Positions 21,926 through 33,395 of a stretch of DNA of 64,000 nucleotides are shown here, in pieces; the first letter of the stretch is position 1; every line of letters starts with the position of its first letter. A model generated the notes under the pieces. The model had not been told where the DNA came from. It did no database searches and was given only the letters and a program-made list of their open reading frames with translations. This stretch comes from Otatea glauca (Eukaryota; Streptophyta; Magnoliopsida; Poales; Poaceae): NCBI GenBank assembly GCA_036346275.1, contig JAYEVK010000402.1, forward strand, positions 124,001 to 188,000, written 5' to 3'. The translations under genes and the position numbers were made by a program.

Positions 21926-24900
21926 TCATGCTAATAGGGATTTATCTATAATGCCCATACTCTCAACATGGCTACTAAAAGTCTTGGGCGGCAGTCCCTT
22001 AGTTAGCGGATCTGCTATCATCAGATCTGTACTAATATGCTTGATTGATAACTTTCGCTTTTGCACTTCTTCTTTTATCGTTAAGTACTTCAAATCCATA
22101 TGTTTTGCTCCTTTCGAGTACTTGTCATTTTTGGAGAAGAAGACTGCAGCGGAATTATCACAAAAAATCCTTAAGGGCTTTTCAATATTATCAACAATAT
22201 GAAGGCCAGACAAAAATTTCCACAGCCACAGTGATTGAATAGTGGCCTCAAAGCATACCACAAATTCAGCCTCCATAGTGGAAGTAGCAATGACAGATTG
22301 CTTTCCTCTCTTTCATGAAATTGCTCCTCTAGCCAAAAGGAACAAATAGCTGAATGCAGACTTCCTTGAGTCTACACATCCGGCATAATCTGAATCTGAG
22401 TAGCCAATCACCTCAAGATGGCTCGATCTCTTGTATGTGAGCATATGATCCTTGGTGCCTTGCAAATACCGAAGAACCTTCTTCGCAGCTTTCCAATGAT
22501 CCATTCCAGGATTACTTTGATACCGACCAAGCATTCCAACAGCAAAGCTGATATCTGGTTGAATGCATGTCGAAGCATACATTAAGCTCCCAACAACTGA
22601 TCCGTATGGAATAGATTCCATCTCCTTCCGTTTCAAATCATTTTTTGGGCATTGCATCTCACTAAATTTGTCCCCTTTCTAAATTGGAACAATTCGCGCG
22701 AAGCAATTTTCCATTCTAAATCTCTCTAATATTTTGTTAATGTAACCTTTCTAAGACAGTCCCAATAGTCCATGATTTCTATCACGGAATATTTTTATTC
22801 CAATCACATAGGATGCCTCACCCATATCCTTCATTTCAAAATTATTGGAGAGAAATTTCTTTATATCATGCAACAAAGATTTATCATTAGTAGCAAGCAG
22901 AATGTCAACATATAGGACTAAAGTAATAAACTTGCTCCCACTGACCTTCATGTAGATACACCGATCAACGGTATTCTCTACAAAAACATACTTCAAAATG
23001 GTATCATTGAACTTTATATACCATTGTTGGGAAGCTTGTTTCAGCCCATATATTGAGTTCTTTAATTTACACACCAAATTTGCTTTTTCTGAACCAAGAA
23101 TCCTTTAGGTTGGTTCATATACACTTCTTCATCCAAATCACCATTCATAAAAGTAGTCTTCACATCCATCTGGTGAAGCTCCAAATCATAATATGCCACT
23201 AGAGTTAAAATAATTCTCAAAGAGTCCTTTGAAACTGTAGAGAATGTCTCCTTGTATTCAATACCTTCTTTTTGAGTGTAACCTTTGATGACAAGTCTAG
23301 CCTTATATCTTTCAATGTTGCCTTTTGAGTCGTGTTTGGTCTTAAAGACCCATTTACACTCGACTTATTTTGAACTTTGAGGCAACTCGACTAGTTCCCA
23401 AACTTTATTGTCATCCATTGATTTCAACTCTTCTTTCATGGTATCAAACCACTTTTCAGAATTATCACATTCCATGACTTGCTTAAATGATACTAGGTCA
23501 TTTTCGATACTCATGTCACATTCATGTTCAAGTGAATAAACCACATAATCCTCTGAAATAGCTGGTCTTTTATTCCGTACAGACCTATGCAATATCCTTT
23601 CATGTGGAATTTCCTTTTCAGTTGTGACTTGCACATTAGTAGCTGGTTCAATAGTTGTATTTTCTGCAGTGCTGTGTAACGGTGCTACAACAATACTAGG
23701 AGTAGGGTTGGACTGAATTTCCTTGATATCCACATTTCGTGGATCACCACTCCCACTGATTTCACCATTTTCAATGAACCGAGTATTTCCAGACTCAACT
23801 ATTCTTGTACTATGGTTAGGACAGTAAAATCTGTACCCTTTTGATTTTTCAGGATAGCCGATGAAGTAACCACTAATAGTCTTTTCATAAAGCTTTTTTC
23901 ATGTGGATTGTATATTCTTACTTCAGCTGGACAGCCCCAAACATGCAGGTGCCTCAAACTAGGTTTCCTTCCCGTCTACAATTCATAAGGAGTCTTAGGA
24001 ACTGACTTACTAGGAACCCTATTCAGCAAGTACACAGCAGTCCTTAATGTGTGCATCCACAAGGATAAGGGCATATCACTGTAACTTAACATGTTCATAA
24101 CCATTTCCATGAGAGTATGATTCTGCCTTTCAGCCACCCCATTTTGTTGAGGTGTTCCGAGCATTGTATACTGTGCACAAATGGCTCGGCTTTCAAGAAA
24201 CTTTGCAAATGGACTTGGACATTGTCCACTTTCATTAAACTTTTTAAAATATTCACCACCTCTATCCGACCTCACCACCTTGACTTTCCTATCGAGCTGC
24301 CTTTCCACCTCATTAAAGAACACCTCTAGGATGCTCGCAGTTTAAGACTTTTCATGCAGCAAGTATAGGTAACAATAACGTGAGAAATCATCAATAAAGG
24401 TGATAAAATATTGTTACCTATACTTGTTGCATCAGTGTGTATTAACTGTAACAGTTCAGTACTTCTTGTAGCTGGGTGCTTTGATATGTGTGAGGTTTGC
24501 TTGCCCTTGATGCAATCCACACACACTTTCCAGTCAACAAAATCCAGCTGAGGTAAAATTTCACTTTTCACTAACCTCAAAACTCTTTGTTTGGATATGT
24601 GACCTAATCTTTTATGCCACAAGAAAGCAGAACGCTTATTACGTGCACTACGTTTGTTACCAATAATATGTTCAACATGAAACAGGGATTCAGAAAAATC
24701 AGCATTAAGATTGAAGTGGTATAAACATCAATTAAAGTACCAGAACCATAATAGTACTTATTCTTATATAATGAAAATATACCATCTCCAACCATAAACT
24801 TAAAACTTATTATATCCAACTTTCCCATAGATACTACATTTCTAGTACATTCGAGAACAAAAAGACACTCTTTTAGATCTAAATGTAGACCGGTATCAAG

Positions 24901-25937
24901 GATTATTCTATAAGTCCCGATTCCTTCAATTCGTGTCTTTATTCCATTCCCCATGTACAAAAACTTTTCAGATCCGCTTATGGGTTGGATTGAAAGGTAT
25001 CCCTGTGTAACATGTGAAACATGAGTAGTAGCACCAGAATCTAATCACCAAGTATGGCTAGTAACTTCAACAAGATTTGATTGAAAGCATACAGAAACAT
25101 AATGTATACCTTTTTGTTCGAACCATTTCTTTCTTTTAGGGCAATCATTCTTGAAATGACCAACCTTCTTGTAGAAGTGGCATCTCAGCTTCTTATGTAT
25201 TTGGCCCTCACTAACTTGATGTGGAGCCTTGTCCTTACCCTTCTTTCCTAGCTTTTTCTTGCTGCTACTTGCACCTCTGTGCATTGTGAGATGAATAGAG
25301 TGATCCCTAATTTTCTTTAATCTCTCTTCTTCCTGAACCAATTGGGCTTTGCATTCTTGAAGGTTCCATTTTTCTTTTATAGTTTTATAATGCACCTGGA
25401 ACGAGCCGAATTCAAGAGGTAGAGAGTTCATGATGAATTGAACCAGAAATGGTTCACTTACATCCATTCCCATGGATGTTAACTTTGCGCCAATATTTTT
25501 CATGCTAATCACATGATCATGCACAGGAATAAACCAATCAAATTTCTTGGTCGTTAGTTCACTCATAAGACTACCAACCACAGACTTGTCTGTAATGTCT
25601 GTTGGGAATACGCTTTTAGCTTCGTCATGAATTCCTTTGCATTATCAGTTTTAGGCAATGACGGCTTGACGTTTTTAGCAATCGTCAAGCGCATCAAATT
25701 CAAGCTTAGCCTATTAGACCGTTCCCAGGCTTCATAAAGGGAACGATCCTCATCAATACTTTCATCTGTAATGGCTGCAGGATTTTCATCAAGAATTAAT
25801 GCTAGATCTAAGTTCATGACACCCAGTTGAAACTGGATCTGTTCGGACCAGTCGACATAGTTCAGCCCATTAAACTTGACAAGCCCAAAACCTTGACTCA
25901 TTAAATTAATGGATGCTGCGAAATTTAATATGTTCAC
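21926..25937 (-). pseudogene. Decayed copia gag-pol of element B
   Basis: In minus-strand order, a gag N-terminus starts with an ATG at 25937 (motif KFNGLNYVDW). Gag C-terminal sequence includes a zinc knuckle whose second cysteine is now tyrosine (CHFYKKVGH, near 25170). Protease LDSGATTH lies near 25040, just after an in-frame TGA. A GAG-pre-integrase motif HKRLGH follows (24622-24480), then an integrase core with VRSDRGGEY and GVAERQNHTL (24323-23976). Reverse transcriptase includes YGLKQAS near 23040 and the catalytic box YVDI at about 22910, where YVDD is required. RNase H ends the frame (22657-21926). Stops and frameshifts separate these blocks. The element is non-functional. Confidence 0.92.
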
Positions 25938-26168
25938 AGATTAATACTTTGAGTTAACAAAATAGATTCATGCAATAACAAACTTTAAGTGTGCATCTAA
26001 AAACATCTTTGGATGAAATTTAGATACTTACTACTCTAAATAACATTACTATGACGAATCACGCAATTGCATAAGGAAAAACTATGAACAAATGCAATTT
26101 CACTTATGCGCTTACACCATACTACAAAAGAACAATTATAATGGTGAATCAAAAGGTGCTAAAACCAT

Positions 26169-26180
26169 GCTCTGATACCA
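26169..26180 (-). other. Primer binding site of copia B
   Basis: On the minus strand TGGTATCAGAGC lies 2 nt inside the 5' LTR. It is the standard initiator tRNA-Met site of plant copia elements. Confidence 0.92.
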
Positions 26181-26182
26181 AA

Positions 26183-26962
26183 TGTAAGCAGAAATGCGGA
26201 AGCTATAAGATCATTTAGAACATTTTGATTCAACCGAATAAGCAACTTTTATATACGCGAAATCACAAATCGTCCTTTTATATGTGCAAAAGTACAAACC
26301 CACCTTGAGATGTGTTAGCAACACCTTGCATGTCGAGTTTTTCTCTCTTCTCTTCCTTCTACTAATATAGTTCTTTTGATGATTAAAGAACCAAGATTTC
26401 TTTTATATATGTACTATTCTTTTTTGTTCTTTTGTTCCTTCACACACCTTTGATGTACAGGAGGAGACTCCTTTTATAGCCAAGGAGAGAAGCCATGTGC
26501 TAACCACTAGCATGTTAATTCTCATGCACTAATTTAGAAGTCAGTAATAGTGCACTTTAATTGAGTAACAATGTACTTTAAATTGCAACTTACTGTTGCG
26601 GAGACCATGGATGTTACCATGCACTAAACAATAAAACTCACTATCATTAAATTGCTATGTTTAAGCATCAATTACTTTTGCAGTTTTGCTTTAATACATG
26701 CATGTAGGCAGCAAAAAACAATACGTTGCTCAAATGCATGCAGGTGTGCCTTAAATATTATATTGATGCTTAGCTATAATTCCTCCTGTAGTGCTTAATA
26801 ACACTAATTAGTACACAACTAAATATTTGAAAGGGAGAGGAGAGGGATTTTAAACCCCACGATTCTTAATCTTTTAGTCTAGCAACCATCACACTCAGAC
26901 CTTTTATTATAAGAATCTTTCTGTAATTTACATGGGCTATATTATGTTAAAATAATTTAAGA
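26183..26962 (-). repeat. 5' LTR of copia B
   Basis: This 780-bp LTR is nearly identical to 20824-21603. Its outer terminus is mutated (AATTTAAGA instead of AATTTAACA), followed by target duplication CGCTC. Confidence 0.93.
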
Positions 26963-28318
26963 CGCTCCGCCATGCGTGCGTGGTCGCTGTCGCTGGGCCG
27001 CCCTACCTCGCGTGCGCAGGTATGCCTGCACCTGGGCTGACTCGTGTGCTTGGTCTGACTGCCCTCCCGTGCATGTTCGGCGTAGCTTGGCCGCGCCACC
27101 ATGGCCATCAAACCCCTGGTAGAGCTTGACTTGCGTATGCTCCAGCTATCCGGCTACCTACTAATCCCCCCTAACCTAGGGTTTGGTACACCCAAGAGCT
27201 ATTATGATTTTGCATTGATTTTTATCTTTTTAGTGTGTTCTGAGCTGCGAACAGAATGGTAAGGTTCGATGGTCTGTAATGATTATTCTAGTTGATGCAT
27301 GGATTGGATGGTGCCACGTCGATACCTATAACCTGCGGTGCGCTGGAGAGCATGCATGGGTTTTGGGGACGCACCGCACAACCCGTGTATTTAGCTAGTT
27401 GAGGCCACTGTCATTTCTATTACCATATTCATTTTCTACCACTTTCATTTACTTGCTATGGCTATACTACTCTACTAGGATACGGGAAATGGATAGATAC
27501 CTGTGGTTTGAAAAAAAAATGCAAGATTGGCTGTGAGAAATTGAATGGGTTGATGAAGAGGATTCAGAAGGCTGATGGCTCCTCTTGCTCCACTGGTTGG
27601 CTTGGCTTGTGTTCGTCTTTGCCTCCCTTGTTTCTGGCTCCCGTATGCTGTGCTGGCCTCCTAGTGTGCTTGCTTTCTGGTTGAGATTGAGCTTCTGGCT
27701 TTTTGGTTGTGTGTGGCTTAATCGGTGAATTTGTGTGTTGGAGGGTTGGCTGCTTGTGAGCTCTCGTGTTGGGATCCTTCTGAGGGCTTGCTTATATGTC
27801 TGAGGCTTGTGTTGCCTTAACGAGAAGGCTCTCGACTTGGCTAGGGGTTCTGAACCAAATGCGCTGTCCTTTAAGCACAGGGTATCAGGCTCTTTTTACT
27901 ATTTAACTGAGGGCACTATTCAAATTTTATTTTACGATATTTTTAATATACGCGTGTCTATAGTTTAAAACAGATTTGTAAATTACCGTATGATGCTAAT
28001 TAAATCGCAAGAGGTGTCGATTTGGCTTCAAATGAATCTGGTACCTCAGTGAGTGATACCAAATTATACCGGACTGACGGCAATTCTAACTCTAATTATT
28101 TTATTTTATTTCTTTTCTGCTATATTACTTTACTGCTTTTAATGATAACTGCGATTTTTATTGATGTGTAGGCTAGCGAAGAATTCTAGCGTGAGAAGAT
28201 TTTAGAATCTTGTAGGATTTTTATTTCTGCTCTGTAATTAATCATTCATGTAAATTGCGTGGTAATTTAAATTCTTAATGCAATGCAATCCATTCAATTG
28301 CTCAGACTTGTAATAATT
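26963..28318. repeat. Host LTR-like sequence, right part
   Basis: This continues the sequence interrupted at 20823. GC-rich leader-like sequence (26968-27200) passes into T-rich sequence. It ends with blocks such as TGCAATGCAATCCATTCAA near 28283 that resemble the 3' part of grass chromovirus LTRs. No exon or domain was found. The family assignment is inference. Confidence 0.4.
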
Positions 28319-28522
28319 AGGGGTGTTTGGCACGGCTCAGCACCACCAAAATCCGTGAAGTTGGTGGAGTAGGGTATTCTTAGCTCCAAAATTTATGGAG
28401 TTAGAGCTGTGGGTTATTTGTTTATATTTTAGACTAAAAATATAAACTTAATTCACTTTATTTTAGTCTATAAGCTCTAGATCTAAGGTGGAGTTGCAAT
28501 TTGGAGCTCTGCCAAATAGGGA
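28319..28522. mobile_element. hAT-like MITE
   Basis: An approximately 200-bp non-coding element has imperfect terminal inverted repeats: GGGTGTTTGGCACGGCTC on the left and TCCCTATTTGGCAGAGCTC on the reverse of the right end. It also has an internal inverted repeat around TATTTTAGACTAAAAATA. The target duplication is not clear. Confidence 0.5.
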
Positions 28523-28933
28523 TTTAATATATATACAATTATTCACTGATGCTTGATTTTGTTTAATGACTGACGGATTATTTTTAATACTGCTGATTTG
28601 GTTAATAATATTCACGGTTGTTTCACAAACTTTGGTTAAACTGTGGAGATAAAGGTAGGTTGGTGGTGACCACGGATAAATTTGAGTGTCGAAAGTAAAA
28701 AAGGGATGGTACTTGATATCACTTGTACTATTGTACAAAGTTATTAGCGCTTGAGATATTTACCCTTTACCCGTAAAACATGACGAGAAAAATGAATTCT
28801 TTACACTCGAATGCTATGTTTTATATTTTTCCAACCGGACATAATTTAACATCAGAAATCCGGCAAATAATTGTTCAATCGAACATAACTTAACATCAGA
28901 AATCATGCCAAAATTTTTTTGCATGTACAAACG
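28523..28933. other. Gene-free spacer left of the gag-only element
   Basis: No gene is supported. A short diverged tandem pair (GACATAATTTAACATCAGAAAT and a variant, near 28830-28910) is present. The last five bases, AAACG (28929-28933), are the target duplication of the next element. Confidence 0.4.
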
Positions 28934-29819
28934 TGTTGACGTCAAAAACTTGAAGCAGGGTTTCTGACAGCAGCACACCAGACGAACACCTGGTTCAAAA
29001 GCGTGCCAGTCGATTTGACTATAATCAACAAGGTAAAAGATATAAAGTTCACTCGAAGCCGATCGTTGGGATCAATCGGCTTAGACTCAATCAGCTTGAA
29101 GCCGATCAAGATCAAAGTATCAGAATAGATCTAATTAGCCGATTAAAGCTAATCAGAGGATAAAATTCTCTCAAAGCCGATCGTAACGAACAATCAGCTT
29201 AAACTCAATCAGCTTGAAGCCGATCAAGATCAAGGTATCAGAATAGATCTAATTAGCCGATTAAGACTAATCAGAGGATAAAATTCTCTCAAAGCCGATC
29301 GTAACGATCAATCAGCTTAAACTAAATCAGCTTGAAGCCGATCAAGATCAAGGTAACGGGATAAATCTAATTAGCCGATTAAGGCTAATCAGAGGATAAA
29401 GGCAGATCGATTCTGAAGAAGGCGATGCGCAACAAAATCAGAATAAATCAAACCTGGGGCGTAATTTGAAGAAGATCAACAATCGGCGATGCGCAACTTT
29501 ATTGATCAAGATCGAATTACAAAGACTAAATTACAAGAACTACTCTTAGTCGACGGAAAAGTAGATGAAAAGTAGACGCGAATTGGTTGGTTGGCTCTGG
29601 GCAGCTTTTCTGATCACCTCTCGACCTCTTTTATACCCATTGGCCGATAGAGTCATAGTACAACACGTTAGGAATAGAATCCGTATCGGCGTCTATTTGG
29701 ATGGTGCTTTCCTTAACAACCTGTTTCGTTTTCAAATATCTTGATACGTTATCCCAATCGTATCTTGTTGATCTTGGACTGCTGATTTTGACCCTATCTG
29801 CCAAATTTTGGTGCAAACA
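28934..29819 (-). repeat. 3' LTR of the gag-only element
   Basis: The LTR contains three diverged copies of a 118-bp unit (about 29043-29400). A minus-strand TATA box (TATAAAAG, about 29628-29635) is preceded on that strand by a CCAAT box. Confidence 0.92.
29043..29400. repeat. Three tandem 118-bp units in the LTR
   Basis: Units begin near 29043, 29163 and 29281. They share AGCCGATCG, CTTGAAGCCGATCAAGATCA and ATCTAATTAGCCGATTAA. The same array recurs in the other LTR (about 32625-32970). Confidence 0.88.
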
Positions 29820-29838
29820 TATACCCCCTATTTTTTGG
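29820..29838 (-). other. Polypurine tract of the gag-only element
   Basis: On the minus strand AAAAAATAGGGGGTATA adjoins the 3' LTR. Confidence 0.75.
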
Positions 29839-30787
29839 AGATAACATGTTATCTTCCAAAAATTTTCATCATCGGCTTGAATATATTTTCTTATCATAGC
29901 CAAATTTTTAACTGTATCGAGTTAGTTTGGCTTTCAAGTCGATAATCGCCAACTCGTATATTCGTATTTGAGTTTTAGCCAATCAAGATCTAAGCAGTAC
30001 CTTGGACAAACCGATGCACACTACACAATCCCACGTTGATCCCTTACCAAATCGGCTATCTCTTGAGCTGATGGGTGGTATGATTTTCAGACTAGATCGG
30101 CCGTCGAACAAAAATCATCTACCGAATCCGCTTTCTTCTTCCTCCACTCTTTTCTCGCAATCTTAATCGAATGAAGCTCATTAAAAATTTATCCATTCGC
30201 TTTTCTTGTTCACCTCCTTAATCTCTTGGGTCCTTAGCGCTCAAGCCTTCTTCTTTGTGATCGGCTTAAACTTAGAGGACACCATCTCGACTTTGGTTCG
30301 ATCGACTTACATATTTTTCCTACGGATCTATTCCACCACGATGCTAGACCCTTCATCTTGGTCGTTTCGACTTATGGTCGGCTTAGAAATTTTATCTTTA
30401 GCGACCATCACGCCTATCACCTTGACATGGGTATCTTGCATCGGACATGTGTTTGGTGATGTCAAAGCTAATCCTTCTCCACAAAATTGCCAAAAAGGCA
30501 CCGTCGGTGAGCTCTTTCAGACCGCTTGGCCGATATTCATTAATCGCCGATGTGGAGGACTTCGCCGTGGCCTTTCATTCCTCCTTTCATATTTTGCTAG
30601 TAGTTGGGAAAAAGTAGGCATCGATCAGACGGCTTACGAGTGGAAATGCTCTCTCACTGATAACCCTTTGGTGTGATTGTTTTAAAATTTTCCCCTTCAC
30701 GGTCGGCTTTTATTTGTATAGAGCCAACAAGAATCATGAGTGTCTTATTGCCATCGAATTTGATTGTACATCGCTTGACGTGTCATT

Positions 30788-32484
30788 TTATAGCCGATGA
30801 TATATGAGTTTGATCCTTAGGCTCTGCATCTTGTGTCGGCTTTTCCTTCTTTTAGAGCAATGAATCATGTTAATTGGAAAAGGATCGGCCCACATCATCG
30901 TCGGCTCTTCTGCAAATTTTAGTTGGTCATCCTCTATAGCCGATTGTATCTTGTCTTTGTTATTCTTCAATTCATCTTTGAAGCCGTTATCATCGGAGAA
31001 ACGGCTTTCTTGAGCCGATACTCGCTGTAAGAGATGACTTAAATTGGTGAATTCCTGCCCGCCGAATTTTTCTCTTAATGGGGGTATCAGCCCCTGGAAA
31101 GCTAAATCGGCCAACTGATTATCAGGCAGGGTAACACTAAAATACCTATTTCTTACTTCTCTGAATCTCTTAACATAATCATTTACCGATTCCCCAGTCT
31201 TCTGTTGGACAGAACTTAGATCTGAAATCCTGAGTTCCAGACTGCCGGAGAAAAAATACTCATGGAATCGGCTTTCCAAATCGTTCCAAAAATGAACCGA
31301 ATTTGGAGGTAAACTAGTAAACCAAGTGAAAGCAGCTCCCGATAAAGACAAGGGGAATAATCTAATTTTCACCCGTCGATCGAGCCGCTTCGCCACATCG
31401 AGCGATAAAGCGTCCGACGTGTTTCTAAGGTCGTGGATCGAATTATTCTAAAATTTGGCAAAATCAGAACTTTAAAATCATGTGGATATTGCATGCGATC
31501 TATATAATCCGGATACGCTTTCTATAGTCGATGACTTTACCCTTAGGTTGTAATTCAAACCGATCACGAAGATCTGACGGAAATTTGGTCATTGATTAAC
31601 ATCACCGGTAGACCAAGTGTTTGGGTTACGCCAATTACCATCATAATTAGCACCGCCTCGAGCGCAAACTCGGGCGCCGATTTGTTTTGGCCGATGGATA
31701 TTGTGCGGCACGGTCGCATCCATTGTATCTCCTAATGGGTGGCTCGGCAATGGGACGAAGGTTCCGTGTAGGTGACAACCTTATGAGGAGTCGACGGGCG
31801 AATCGGCTATTGATGTAGAGGATATCTGTTAACCTCAATCGGCCGTGGAACCGATCGCGGAAAACATTAAATGGGGTGGCGGCAAGATGGCCGACACGTT
31901 CGGTTTAGCGACATCGGTGTATGCACGATAATGTGTGACCGCTAGGCGTGGGTCTCGCGTAATATGATGATAGGTTGAGTCGGCATCATGGTTGGGGTGA
32001 AGCTATAGCCGATGGTTTAGGATCGGTGACGTACTCTGCGTATTTTGCGCTATTGAAAAGCGAGGATAGCTTGGCGAGCTTGCATCGGGTCAAGCGGACT
32101 CGGATGATGCCAATTCTTGAGCGATTGTCTTCACACTATTCGCAATCATCGGCTTGGCGTTGTAACAAGAGCCGATGATTAGTTTACGGTAGCGTGATGT
32201 ATAGATTGATTAATCATAGCCGATAATTTGGCTTGAGCGGTAGGTATGAACTTACGGACCATCCGTGATGCCCGCATTGCAAAGGGCATTGATCGTCGAC
32301 CAGCGATCTTTTGAGTGACGCCACATCTAGTCATCTGATAGAAATTCAGCATCATCTCTTCTAGAGCAGCTTTTCGATCTTCGATTTCTCTACGTTGTTC
32401 TGTCGTTAAATCGTCCATCGTTGGGACGATTATAGCTTCAACGTTGAGATTGGATGGTGGAATTGATTTCCTTGACGCTGCCAT
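30788..32484 (-). pseudogene. Gag of the gag-only retrotransposon (broken frame)
   Basis: On the minus strand the frame opens with an ATG at 32484, just after the primer site. The first block (32484-32179) contains a helical, charged segment with the motif LTTEQRREIEDRKAALEEMM. The conserved Retrotrans_gag domain lies at 31396-30850. It includes LFPLSLSGAAFTWFTSLPP, the SVNDYVKRFREVRNRYF motif and LADLAFQGLIPPLREKF. Between the two blocks (32179-31400) the frame is lost and only scraps of gag can be read, such as DYIDRMQYPHDF near 31500. No zinc knuckle or protease was found. The protein would form virus-like particles in an intact relative. Confidence 0.82.
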
Positions 32485-32487
32485 CTA

Positions 32488-32509
32488 GTCCCACCGGGCG
32501 TGCCAAGAG
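32488..32509 (-). other. Primer-site region of the gag-only element
   Basis: On the minus strand CTTGGCACGCCCGGTGGGAC lies next to the 5' LTR, at the position of a primer binding site. I cannot assign the tRNA. Confidence 0.5.
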
Positions 32510-32511
32510 TG

Positions 32512-33390
32512 TGTTGACGTCAAAAACTTGAAGTAGGGTTTCTGACAGCAGCACACCAGACGAACACCTGGTTCAAGAGCGTGCCAGTCGATTTGACTAT
32601 AATCAACAAGGTAAAAGATATAAAGTTCACTCGAAGCCGATCGTTGGGATCAATCGGCTTAGACTCAATCAGCTTGAAGCCGATCAAGATCAAAGTATCA
32701 GAATAGATCTAATTAGCCGATTAAAGCTAATCAGAGGATAAAATTCTCTCAAAGCCGATCGTAACGAACAATCAGCTTAAACTCAATCAGCTTGAAGCCG
32801 ATCAAGATCAAGGTATCAGAATAGATCTAATTAGCCGATTAAGACTAATCAGAGGATAAAATTCTCTCAAAGCCGATCGTAACGATCAATCACCTTAAAC
32901 TAAATCACTTGAAGCGATCAAGATCAAGGTAGCGGATAAATCTAATTAGCCGATTAAGGCTAATCGAGGATAAAGCGGATCGATTCAAGAAGGCGATGCG
33001 CAACAAAATCAGAATAAATCAAACCTGGGGCGTAATTTGAAGAAGATCAACAATCGGCGATGCGCAACTTTATTGATCAAGATCGAATTACAAAGACTAA
33101 ATTACAAGAACTACTTTTAGTCGACGGAAAAGTAGATGAAAAGTAGACGCGAATTGGTTGGTTGGCTCTGGGCAGCTTTTCTGATCACCTCTCGACCTCT
33201 TTTATACCCATTGGCCGATAGAGTCATAGTACAACACGTTAGGAATAGAATCCGTATCGGCCTCTATTTGGATGGTGCTTTCCTTAACAACCTGTTTTGT
33301 TTTCAAATATCTTGATACGTTATCCAAATCGTATCTTGTTGATCTTGGACTGCTGATTTTTACCCTATCTGCCAAATTTTGGGGCAGACA
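32512..33390 (-). repeat. 5' LTR of the gag-only element
   Basis: It matches 28934-29819 closely except for a patch at about 32890-32995. There, six or so one- to two-base losses and substitutions occur within 110 bp. The target duplication AAACG follows at 33391-33395. Confidence 0.92.
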
Positions 33391-33395
33391 AAACG

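Larger units (their letters stand above)
20824..26962 (-). mobile_element. Copia retrotransposon B (complete structure, decayed coding region)
   Basis: Two 780-bp LTRs (20824-21603 and 26183-26962) bound a copia interior read on the minus strand. A 5-bp target duplication CGCTC flanks it (20819-20823, 26963-26967). The primer site TGGTATCAGAGC is present next to the right LTR and the polypurine tract next to the left LTR. Domain order is gag with zinc knuckle, protease, integrase, reverse transcriptase and RNase H. The LTRs differ at roughly 25-30 positions, mostly transitions, or about 96-97 percent identity. The outer end of the right LTR reads GA instead of CA. Confidence 0.95.
28934..33390 (-). 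mobile_element. Gag-only, pol-less LTR retrotransposon (TR-GAG/LARD type)
   Basis: LTRs of 886 bp (28934-29819) and 879 bp (32512-33390) start TGTTGACGTC and end CA. A target duplication AAACG occurs at 28929-28933 and 33391-33395. Read on the minus strand, the 5' LTR is followed by a primer-site region (CTTGGCACGCCCGGTGGGAC) and then a gag frame. The polypurine tract AAAAAATAGGGGG abuts the 3' LTR. The 2.7-kb interior has a Retrotrans_gag domain but no protease, reverse transcriptase, integrase or RNase H, so it must have been mobilised in trans, probably by a gypsy (Tat/RIRE2-like) partner. Outside one damaged patch the LTRs differ at about ten sites, making it the youngest insertion here. 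Confidence 0.92.
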
